Shown: positions 18,812-26,791 of the stretch, one piece after another
How the letters are laid out: the number at the start of each line of letters is the position of its first letter
How positions within the stretch are numbered: position 1 is the stretch's first letter
Source of the DNA: Candidatus Komeilibacteria bacterium
Lineage (GTDB): Bacteria > Patescibacteriota > Patescibacteriia > UBA1558 > GWA2-36-10
DNA: 34,800 nt
Reading direction: 5' to 3'
Assembly (NCBI GenBank): GCA_018656655.1
Contig: JABHYW010000059.1
Span: 1 to 34,800, forward strand
Notes under the pieces: model-generated
What the model was told of the DNA's origin: nothing
Seen by the model: the letters and a program-made list of their open reading frames with translations, nothing else
Database searches by the model: none
Made by a program: the position numbers and the translations under genes

Positions 18812-21800
18812 ATGCAAATTAAAAGTTATCACTTAAAATTAAAATGGCTTTACTTAGTAAGTATCTTTACTATAAGTTTGGGTTTTCCTCTTAGGGCCTT
18901 TGCAGGTGTTACGGATTTTCTAAGATTAATGGCTCAATTTATTTGGGGATATTGGATTATACCATTAACTTGGCTTCTACAGCTGGAGCTGGAGTTACTT
19001 AGATTTGTCGCTAGCTATAATAATTTTACAAGTGAAGGAGGAGTAATTACTGGTTGGATAGCTCTTAGGGATTTATCCAACATGTTTTTTATAATAATTC
19101 TTTTGGTAATTGCTTTTGCTACAATACTTAGAATTTCCAGTTATGGTTATCAGCAGTTGTTAAAAAAGACAATTATTGTTGCTATATTAATTAATTTTTC
19201 TAAAACAATTGTTGGATTTTTGATAGACATTGTACAAGTAGTAATGCTTACATTTATTGCCGCTGTTGATAATGTTATGGCTGGTGGAGTGGTAATAGCC
19301 CTTGGTTTGCAAGGTATAATGACTATAGCTAAAAATGCAGTTGGAGCAGACTTGGCGGGACCAAAGTTAGATGATTATATTGTAGCTCTCGTAATGTCAT
19401 CTATATTTATACAGATTTTAGTTGTAGTCATAGGAGTGATGGTTATGATGTTGATTATGAGAATTGTAGCTCTTTGGGTAGCAATTATCTTAGCTCCCTT
19501 AGCTTTTATATCTAGTATATTTCCTGCTACAAAATCTTTTTATTCAAAATGGACTAAAGAATTCGGAGCTAATTTAGTAAGTGGTCCAATGTTAGCTTTT
19601 TTCTTGTGGCTGACTCTTACTATTGTTGGTAATGGAGATGCCTATAAAAGTTTTACTGATGGTGAAGATATTGCAGGTAGTGGAGCTACAGAATTTTTAG
19701 GAACTAGCAATATGGTAAATTATATAGTAGCCATTGCTTTACTGTTGACTGGTATTAAGCAGGCAGCTGCTTCAGGTGCTGCAGGTGCTAATTTTGCTAG
19801 CAAAGGTATGAGTATGATTCAGGATAGGGCTAGTAAAATGGCTCGGCGTTATCCAGGTGCTGCTTTTACAAGAGCAAAGGCGGGAATTGCCAGAGGTTTG
19901 ATTAGGAGCGAAGATGGTTCAGCTAAGTCTTTGACAAAGGGTATGGGTATGCTTGCTCAAAGCAAATTTGGTAAAAGTATAAAGCTAGATAAACTAGCTA
20001 GTGGAGTAACTACCGGAGCTACTCGATTTGATGCCAAAGCCGATGAATTAAAAAGTACTGATAGCAGATGGAAACAATACGCCGGTAAAACTATGAGTGG
20101 TGTTAGAAGTGCCAAATGGAATCGAATACCAGGGTATGGAGGTGCATTTCAAAGAGAAGCACAGAAAAGTATGGGCGAAGCTCCGGCCAAGGAAGCTGAA
20201 TTTGATAGTGAGGATACAAAAAATGTATTAGATCAACATAAGTCAAGTTTTCATGAGTCTAAAAAGACTCTGACAGGAAATAGATTCCAGAAGTGGTGGT
20301 CTAAGGCAACATCTTTAGGGGGAGCAGGGTCTCAAGATGCAGCTTATTGGCAGAATGAACTTAAAGAGGGTAGAATGGATACTTCTGAAAAAGCGCAAGC
20401 TGGTGTTCAAGCTGCTAAGGGAGTGCATAATCAAGGATTAGCTGATGACATACATAATCATAATCCAGGTGTTTATGACAGTGAAAAAGAAATAAATAGA
20501 GATATTGAAAGAAAGAGTTATAAGGGTATAATGTCGGGGTGGTCAGCAGAATCAGCTAATGGTCATAATGCAGAATTATTTTTAAATACTCTGCGTAAAC
20601 ATAAAGATTATAAAAATGGGGATGTGGGTAGAGCTGTTAATAACCTTGAGTCACAATCTAGAATAGCGTGGGGAGAAGTTTTAAAGGAAAGTACAGAAAA
20701 TGTAATTCAAGATACAGACCATAAAGGTGATGGTTCAATGCTTAGAAGAGACGAGGCAGGCGAGTTAATTCATGGTAATAATGGTGAATTAGAAATGAAC
20801 AATGAATTAATGCAAGGTCTTATGGCAGATATAGTGAATGTTTATCCTGGTGGTGCTGATGAAATTGCGCAGATGATTGTAGCTAAAATTAATAAGGAAT
20901 TGCAAGAAATTAAGATTCCAGACGGAGCTATTACTAGCTTAACAAAAGTAAAAGGAGAAACAGACGATGAATTTAAAGGCAGAGAAGATAGCTGGAAAGA
21001 ATCTATTAGGCGGCATGCTTTAGATGAAGATCATGAAGATTATATAGATGAGAATACACATAATGATAATAAGAGAATAGCAAGTAGGTATTTTACATCT
21101 GACGAATTAGAAGGCCAAAGAGCCAAAATTGAAGCTGAGAGGGAGGATATGAATAATGAAGAAGAGAGTGATAGGCTTTTGAGTATGGTTAATGGTCATT
21201 CTATGATGACAATAAAAACTGAAGCTGCCGATTTAGAAAGAGCTGCCCAGCATCAACTTGATAAAGCAGGTAATCTTGAGCCTAGGCAGCCAGTTTTAGA
21301 TACTGTAGCAGAGCCAGAAGAAGCAGATATAATTACTAGGGCTAAGAAATTAGTAGCTGCGGAACCGGAATCTAAGTCTAAGATTGTTGGTGCCGACGGG
21401 CAGAAAATAAAAAGCGAGGAGTCTACAGAAGACAGAATAGAAGGTAAAAAAGCTCAAGCTAGAGATGAATTAATGGAAGAGGGACGAGTTGAGGCTGCAG
21501 ATAAGCACGCTGAAGCTGAAGAAAAATATGAAGTTGATAAAGAGGCTTATAAGGCAGATATAGACAATCTTGTGAAGGAGATGGAAGAAGCTATAAAGGG
21601 TGTAAATAATAATAGTACAGCAAAGGAATTAGATGATTTAGATAAGCTGCAAGGTACTACTACAGATCCAAAAAAATTAGAACAATTAACGAAGCGAACA
21701 AATTATTTATTACATTTACAAAATATAAGACGTAGAAAAATCTTAAATTCAGAAGTTTCTCATAATGATAATCATGCCTCTAGAGCATCATTAAAAGATG

Positions 21801-22141
21801 CTACCGATGGATCAGATTATTCAAGGATATTTGAAGCTGATATTGGTAAGGATGGAATAAGACATTTAGTTCAAGAGTTAGCTAGAGTAGGTGATCAAAA
21901 TCAGCAAAAACAATTTCTTAAAACAGCAAATCCTGAACAGCTTCAACTTTTTGCAGATGCAGTAGTAAGTAGTGGACAAAAATTAGCTAAGCCAGTAACA
22001 GATAGTTTAACTGCAAATAATAAATTAAGAGTGTACAGAGAAATTTATGTTTCAACTGCAATGGAAACTGGCACATCAGAACGTAAGGCTCGAAGGGAAG
22101 CTGCTGATAAGGGCTTGAATGAATTACGGCATGGGGCTTAA
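18812..22141 (+). CDS. VirB6/TrbL-like polytopic T4SS protein with very long hydrophilic C-terminal tail
   Basis: Signal/TM then several TM helices up to about residue 325 (IVALWVAIILAPLAFISSIFPATKSFYSKWTKEFGANLVSGPMLAFFLWLTLTIVG); the remaining ~780 aa is charged and Ala/Lys/Glu-rich. Confidence 0.8.
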   Translation: MQIKSYHLKLKWLYLVSIFTISLGFPLRAFAGVTDFLRLMAQFIWGYWIIPLTWLLQLELELLRFVASYNNFTSEGGVITGWIALRDLSNMFFIIILLVIAFATILRISSYGYQQLLKKTIIVAILINFSKTIVGFLIDIVQVVMLTFIAAVDNVMAGGVVIALGLQGIMTIAKNAVGADLAGPKLDDYIVALVMSSIFIQILVVVIGVMVMMLIMRIVALWVAIILAPLAFISSIFPATKSFYSKWTKEFGANLVSGPMLAFFLWLTLTIVGNGDAYKSFTDGEDIAGSGATEFLGTSNMVNYIVAIALLLTGIKQAAASGAAGANFASKGMSMIQDRASKMARRYPGAAFTRAKAGIARGLIRSEDGSAKSLTKGMGMLAQSKFGKSIKLDKLASGVTTGATRFDAKADELKSTDSRWKQYAGKTMSGVRSAKWNRIPGYGGAFQREAQKSMGEAPAKEAEFDSEDTKNVLDQHKSSFHESKKTLTGNRFQKWWSKATSLGGAGSQDAAYWQNELKEGRMDTSEKAQAGVQAAKGVHNQGLADDIHNHNPGVYDSEKEINRDIERKSYKGIMSGWSAESANGHNAELFLNTLRKHKDYKNGDVGRAVNNLESQSRIAWGEVLKESTENVIQDTDHKGDGSMLRRDEAGELIHGNNGELEMNNELMQGLMADIVNVYPGGADEIAQMIVAKINKELQEIKIPDGAITSLTKVKGETDDEFKGREDSWKESIRRHALDEDHEDYIDENTHNDNKRIASRYFTSDELEGQRAKIEAEREDMNNEEESDRLLSMVNGHSMMTIKTEAADLERAAQHQLDKAGNLEPRQPVLDTVAEPEEADIITRAKKLVAAEPESKSKIVGADGQKIKSEESTEDRIEGKKAQARDELMEEGRVEAADKHAEAEEKYEVDKEAYKADIDNLVKEMEEAIKGVNNNSTAKELDDLDKLQGTTTDPKKLEQLTKRTNYLLHLQNIRRRKILNSEVSHNDNHASRASLKDATDGSDYSRIFEADIGKDGIRHLVQELARVGDQNQQKQFLKTANPEQLQLFADAVVSSGQKLAKPVTDSLTANNKLRVYREIYVSTAMETGTSERKARREAADKGLNELRHGA

Positions 22142-22163
22142 ATATAATTAATTTACTTTATAA

Positions 22164-23420
22164 ATGAAACTAATACAATTAAATGCATTGCCTGAAGAAG
22201 TGCAAGATTTTATTTGGGGTATTATGTCAGATTTTAATTATACTTTATTTAATGATCCATCTTTAAATTTTACACAATTTGAATTTATCAATACTTTACA
22301 GGATGACATTATTCTTAAAAAAAAGAATATTTTGGATCTGCCAAAAGAATTAGAAAAAATGCCGGGTAAATTTCAAGGAGATTTTAGAGAATTAGCTCTT
22401 AAAATAGCCATAGAAATATTTTGGCCATTGCAAGATTATTTAGGAGGCGTAGATAGGTTGATTCTACGTTTAGGAGGTAAAGTTCCCAAATTAGTTCCTC
22501 TAAAGAAAAAGGCTTCAAAAAATAAAGATTTTTTAGGAGATACTTTTCAAGGCAAAGTAAAAGATTTAATTAGCCAACACAAAGAATTTAAAGGCTTACA
22601 ACTAACACCTGACAAAATATTTAATAAAAAAGGTAGTCTAATTAATCCAAGTGTACAGAATTGGATTGACGATTATATTCATTTTTTAGGCGCGGGTAAA
22701 CATAGTTCTTTGGAAAGAGCTAAATATATTTCTAAAAGTCCGAATTCTTTAAAATTAGATGATAAATATAAAGATAGCTTACGTTTTTTATTATTATCTT
22801 ATGATCAAGGAGTTGAGCTTTATTTTGATAAATCTGAGAAATTGTTAGTTATCAAAGATCAGCCTGCTAGAAAGTTGCTAAATAAAGAAATTAAAGATGA
22901 TAAACTTGGCTTTGATAATATTTTAATAGATTTTAAAAAAGATCTAAGGAGTTTGCAAGAGGGATTATTTCCTAGTGATATTATAATGTCTGAAGCCGAG
23001 GGAGATATAAATAAAGTTCGTGATATATTGTGGCAGTCAATCGGCATGGGAGACAAGGATAAGGTCATGGGTTGTTTAGCTTTATTAATATCTAGAAAGT
23101 CTTTTGATTCTATGATTAAAAAGGATAGTAGATTTAAAAGTATTTTAAAGCGATTTATAGGTATAAAATATGGACAAGGCATGGAAGTATCTTGGGATGA
23201 GAATATGGACCAGCTGATAAGCAGGCGATTTTTTTTAGAGATGCTTTTAGTAGATAAATTAGCCTTAGATGAAAAATCACTTTTTGTAACTATTTTTTAT
23301 ATGACAAATATAATACCAGATTCAGGTCAGCTTATATATTTTGACAAGCAAGATCAAAAATTTAAATGGCGAGCTATACAAGTCACAGGTAATAAATTTG
23401 CTTGGGTAGATAGCTTATAA
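22164..23420 (+). CDS. Hypothetical soluble protein (418 aa), last gene of block 1
   Basis: Long ORF 22 nt downstream of the VirB6-like gene on the same strand; no recognised motif, no TM. Confidence 0.75.
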   Translation: MKLIQLNALPEEVQDFIWGIMSDFNYTLFNDPSLNFTQFEFINTLQDDIILKKKNILDLPKELEKMPGKFQGDFRELALKIAIEIFWPLQDYLGGVDRLILRLGGKVPKLVPLKKKASKNKDFLGDTFQGKVKDLISQHKEFKGLQLTPDKIFNKKGSLINPSVQNWIDDYIHFLGAGKHSSLERAKYISKSPNSLKLDDKYKDSLRFLLLSYDQGVELYFDKSEKLLVIKDQPARKLLNKEIKDDKLGFDNILIDFKKDLRSLQEGLFPSDIIMSEAEGDINKVRDILWQSIGMGDKDKVMGCLALLISRKSFDSMIKKDSRFKSILKRFIGIKYGQGMEVSWDENMDQLISRRFFLEMLLVDKLALDEKSLFVTIFYMTNIIPDSGQLIYFDKQDQKFKWRAIQVTGNKFAWVDSL

Positions 23421-23517
23421 AATCCCTCCTAACCTCCCTTTGACAAGGGAGGAATATAGTCTAAACAAAAAAGTCCCCCTGGACGCCGAAGGTGGTGGGG
23501 ATTTAGGGGGTTAGGCT
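23418..23517. repeat. REP-like intergenic repeat, locus D, between convergent genes
   Basis: TAAAATCCCTCCTAACCTCCCTTTGACAAGGGAGG ... GTCCCCCTGGACGCCGAAGGTGGTGGGGATTTAGGGGGTTA. Confidence 0.85.
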
Positions 23518-24706
23518 ATTTTTTGTTTTGCCAAACTGTGATTTGTCGTTTTACTTTTTGTCCTGGGCGATTATAAATTATGTCTTTATCTAATTTATAT
23601 TCAAAACCAAGTTGGGAGATAATTTTTTTATCTAAGGTATAAATATCTTGGCCAGCTATATTAAATACTGGAAATACAAATACTATCATAGCCTTGGGTG
23701 ATAATATTTTTTTGAATTTTTCAAAAGCTAGCGTATATAATATTTGAAGTTCGTCTTTTATTTTATTTATATCAGAAGTTTTATTTAGACGAGCAATTAG
23801 ACGAGCATCACCCATAAATGGCTCAGTTACAATTGTATTTATAGAATTAGCATCTAATTTTTTATCAATATTTTTAATATCAGACTCTAATATTTTCAGA
23901 TTAGCTTTAGCCTTAAAATTTTCTAGTAGCCAGTTTAAGTTTTCTGTAGTTTCTGTAACAGACCTAGGATTGATATCACTACCATATATATTTTGATAAC
24001 CCAAGAGTATAGCTTCTTGAAGTACTGTACCAGAACCACAGAAAGGATCTAATAAATTTTTGTTTTTATTTTCTCCAGCCTCTCCGCTTTGGTCAAGACC
24101 TTCGGCTAGATTAACCATCATCTGAGCTACCTTGGGAGGTAGCATGCCGCTTTTATCATCACGATGAGGACGTTTCATATCACGCCAACCATAGCGTACA
24201 AAATCTTGGACAGCCTCTGTCAAAGCTAGCATGTATTTATTTTCATGTTTTATAATCAATAGCTCGTTACCAATTAATTTATTTTTTGAAACTACAACAG
24301 AAGAGAGGATGGCATCTTGACTAGTTACTAGACGGCTTTTATATTTATTTTCTTTTAGTAATTTTTTCAATTCAAAGGCTATTTTTTGAATAGATTTATC
24401 ATTACTATCATTGTATAAACTAAAGCCAAAATTATTTTTTTTGTCTGGTTTAAGATTTTTCTCTAAAATATCATACCACAGAAAAACATCTAGATTACTA
24501 AGCTTATCTAGGCTTTGATTATAGCGAGCAATTTTAATTGTACCGCCTAAAATATTGATTAAATCCTTTGATTCTTTGTTGGTGTTGGCTAGTACAAAAT
24601 CAGGGCCAATAAGCTCTATTTGGTCGTTTTTGGAGCTTAAAACAGCCTTTAATTCTTCTTTGGCTAGGTCAGGAGACTGACCCAACATAAATAGGTATTT
24701 ATTCAT
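23516..24706 (-). CDS. TRM11/UPF0020-family (THUMP-MTase-like) RNA methyltransferase
   Basis: DPFCGSGTVLQEAILLGYQNIYGSDINPRSVTETTENLNWL (SAM motif) and VTEPFMGDARLIARL at the motif IV position. Confidence 0.8.
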   Translation of the reverse strand: MNKYLFMLGQSPDLAKEELKAVLSSKNDQIELIGPDFVLANTNKESKDLINILGGTIKIARYNQSLDKLSNLDVFLWYDILEKNLKPDKKNNFGFSLYNDSNDKSIQKIAFELKKLLKENKYKSRLVTSQDAILSSVVVSKNKLIGNELLIIKHENKYMLALTEAVQDFVRYGWRDMKRPHRDDKSGMLPPKVAQMMVNLAEGLDQSGEAGENKNKNLLDPFCGSGTVLQEAILLGYQNIYGSDINPRSVTETTENLNWLLENFKAKANLKILESDIKNIDKKLDANSINTIVTEPFMGDARLIARLNKTSDINKIKDELQILYTLAFEKFKKILSPKAMIVFVFPVFNIAGQDIYTLDKKIISQLGFEYKLDKDIIYNRPGQKVKRQITVWQNKK

Positions 24707-24751
24707 AGGTATATGATAGTTTAAATAGTTATTTTACGCAATGTATAGACC

Positions 24752-24780
24752 TTGACTCAGGCCTCTTATTATGGTAAATT
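24752..24780 (+). promoter_or_regulatory. Candidate sigma70-like promoter of the rpsF cluster
   Basis: TTGACT (24752-24757) - 17 nt - TAAATT (24775-24780). Confidence 0.5.
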
Positions 24781-24810
24781 GCGTTCAGTTAATATATCTT
24801 AATTAACCAC

Positions 24811-24855
24811 GCCCCTGTATTAACTGTAAGGGGCCCTTAGTATTTAAAGCTAAGG
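24811..24855 (+). promoter_or_regulatory. rpsF leader with two abutting hairpins (candidate S6:S18 autoregulatory leader)
   Basis: GCCCCT (24811-24816)/AGGGGC (24829-24834), then CCTTAG (24835-24840)/CTAAGG (24850-24855); ends 15 nt before the rpsF ATG. Confidence 0.5.
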
Positions 24856-24870
24856 TAATTAGATAGAAAA

Positions 24871-25368
24871 ATGAAATACGAACTATCTTTTATTATTAGT
24901 CCAATTATCGCTGAGACAGATCATCCATCTGTTAATCAAGAGGTTTTGGACTATCTCAAAGGCATCGATGCTAAAATAACTCGAGAGCCTTATTTTATGG
25001 GCCGTAGAAAATTGGCCTACCCAATAGCCAAGCAAAAGCATGGTTTTTATGTTTGTTTGGAATTTGAATCAGAGTCCAGCGCTAGTCTAAAAGAATTGGA
25101 TACCAAATTGAAGCACAATAATAGTTTGCTTCGTTATTTGATAATCAAATTAGAAGGAGAGGCTGATAATGTGGCTGTTGATTTTTCTAAGATGGAGGAA
25201 AAAGAAAAAGCTAGAGGTAGAGGTAGAGAAACTAAAAAAGTAAAAGTTTCAGTTTCAAAAGCCGCACCTAAGAAAGAAGCTCCAAAAGTTGAAGTTAAGG
25301 CTAAGATAAAATTAGAAGACATTGATAAAAAATTAGACGAAATTTTGGAAACACCAAAACTTGATTAA
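24871..25368 (+). CDS. rpsF: 30S ribosomal protein bS6 with Lys/Glu-rich C-terminal extension
   Basis: MKYELSFIISPIIAETDHPSV, REPYFMGRRKLAYPIAKQKHGFYVCLEFE; followed by ssb and rpsR. Confidence 0.95.
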   Translation: MKYELSFIISPIIAETDHPSVNQEVLDYLKGIDAKITREPYFMGRRKLAYPIAKQKHGFYVCLEFESESSASLKELDTKLKHNNSLLRYLIIKLEGEADNVAVDFSKMEEKEKARGRGRETKKVKVSVSKAAPKKEAPKVEVKAKIKLEDIDKKLDEILETPKLD

Positions 25369-25386
25369 TATTTTAAACGTAATTAT

Positions 25387-25860
25387 ATGAATCTAAACAA
25401 AGCAATGGTCATTGGTAATGTAGTACGCGATCCTGAAATGCGCACTACCCCCACTGGTCACAACGTTACTTCTTATTCAATAGCTACTAATAGAGTTTGG
25501 AATGACACTAATGGTCAAAAACAAGAAAGAGCTGAATTTCATAATATTGTAGCTTGGCGTAGATTGGCTGAGATTAGTAACCAGTATCTTAAAAAAGGTT
25601 CAAAGGTTTATATTGAAGGTAGACTTCAAACTAGATCTTGGGATGATCCAAATGGCGTAAAGAAATATCGTACTGAAATAATCGCTGAAAACATGATTAT
25701 GTTAGATAGGGCAGGTAGTGCTCCATCAGGCGGAGATTTTAATACTGAACAACCATCAATGGATAAAACTCCAGTAGTGGATGTTAATCAAACTAGTACT
25801 CCAAAGCCGAGCTCAGATAGCTCAGAAGAGGAAATTAGTATTGAGGATATTCCATTTTAA
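25387..25860 (+). CDS. ssb: Single-stranded DNA-binding protein
   Basis: MNLNKAMVIGNVVRDPEMRTTPTGHNVTSYSIATNRVW, LKKGSKVYIEGRLQTRSWDD, acidic tail ending DIPF. Confidence 0.97.
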   Translation: MNLNKAMVIGNVVRDPEMRTTPTGHNVTSYSIATNRVWNDTNGQKQERAEFHNIVAWRRLAEISNQYLKKGSKVYIEGRLQTRSWDDPNGVKKYRTEIIAENMIMLDRAGSAPSGGDFNTEQPSMDKTPVVDVNQTSTPKPSSDSSEEEISIEDIPF

Positions 25861-25883
25861 AGACTAAATAAAACTAAATTTTT

Positions 25884-26102
25884 ATGCATACAAAACAAAG
25901 CAACAAATACTGTCATTTTTGTGTAAATAATATGACCGATATTGATTACAAAAATTGGCAACAATTAAAACGCTTTACATCTTCCTATGGTAAAATTGTA
26001 CCAAAAAGAAGAAGTGGTGCTTGTTCAAAGCATCAAAGAAAATTAGCTCAAGCTATTAAAAGAGCTCGTTTCATGGCTTTACTTCCTTACGTATCAAAAT
26101 AA
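25884..26102 (+). CDS. rpsR: 30S ribosomal protein bS18, zinc-ribbon (C+) form
   Basis: CHFCVNN ... [50 protein letters not shown]. Confidence 0.96.
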   Translation: MHTKQSNKYCHFCVNNMTDIDYKNWQQLKRFTSSYGKIVPKRRSGACSKHQRKLAQAIKRARFMALLPYVSK

Positions 26103-26106
26103 AGAT

Positions 26107-26664
26107 ATGCTAGGACTTAACGATCTAAAGCTAGGCAGAGTAATTTCTATTAATGACGAACCCTATCAAGTAGTCTGGAATCAACACATTAAAGTGGCCA
26201 GAGGAGGGGCAGTCATGAAAACCAAACTAAAAAATCTTATATCTGGCAGTACTTTAGAAAAAAGTTTTAATGGCTCTGACAATATAGCTGAAGCAGATAT
26301 TACTCGTCGCAAAGCAAACTTTCTTTATCAACAAGAAGATGGATTTCATTTTATGGATAACGAAAGTTTTGAACAATTTCAATTTTCTAAAGATGATTTA
26401 GGAGATTTAGTAAAATATCTTATTGATGGGCAAGAAGTAGATGTATTAGTTTTTAATGATAGTCCAGTTTCTATTGCTTTACCAACTAAGATTACTTTAG
26501 AAGTTAAATCAGCTCCAGATGGAGTAAAGGGTAATAGCTCTGGCGCTGTTACTAAGACAGTAGTATTAGAAAATGAATTAGAGATTAGGACTCCTTTATT
26601 TATTAAGTCAGGTGACAAGGTAATTGTAAACACAGAGACAGGTGAATATGTAGAAAGAGTCTAG
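26107..26664 (+). CDS. efp: Translation elongation factor P
   Basis: NDLKLGRVISINDEPYQVVWNQHIKVARGGAVMKTKLKNLISGSTLEKSF ... FHFMDNESFEQ ... GVKGNSSGAVTKTVVLENELEIRTPLFIKSGDKVIVNTETGEYVERV. Confidence 0.96.
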   Translation: MLGLNDLKLGRVISINDEPYQVVWNQHIKVARGGAVMKTKLKNLISGSTLEKSFNGSDNIAEADITRRKANFLYQQEDGFHFMDNESFEQFQFSKDDLGDLVKYLIDGQEVDVLVFNDSPVSIALPTKITLEVKSAPDGVKGNSSGAVTKTVVLENELEIRTPLFIKSGDKVIVNTETGEYVERV

Positions 26665-26682
26665 TTTATCAAATATTTTTTC

Positions 26683-26724
26683 AAAACAACCTCGGAGGTT
26701 ATTTAACCTCCGAGGTTGTTTTAT
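26683..26724. terminator. Strong (potentially bidirectional) terminator after efp
   Basis: AAAACAACCTCGGAGGTT-ATTT-AACCTCCGAGGTTGTTTT: perfect 18-bp stem, 4-nt loop. Confidence 0.93.
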
Positions 26725-26727
26725 TTA

Positions 26728-26756
26728 TTGGCTATAACATATAAATATGTTATAAT
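26728..26756 (+). promoter_or_regulatory. Promoter of T4SS block 2 overlapped by a perfect palindrome
   Basis: TTGGCT (26728-26733) - 17 nt - TATAAT (26751-26756); TATAACATAT-AA-ATATGTTATA palindrome at 26733-26754. Confidence 0.65.
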
Positions 26757-26791
26757 ATAGTAAATAAAAATAAATATATATACAATAATTC

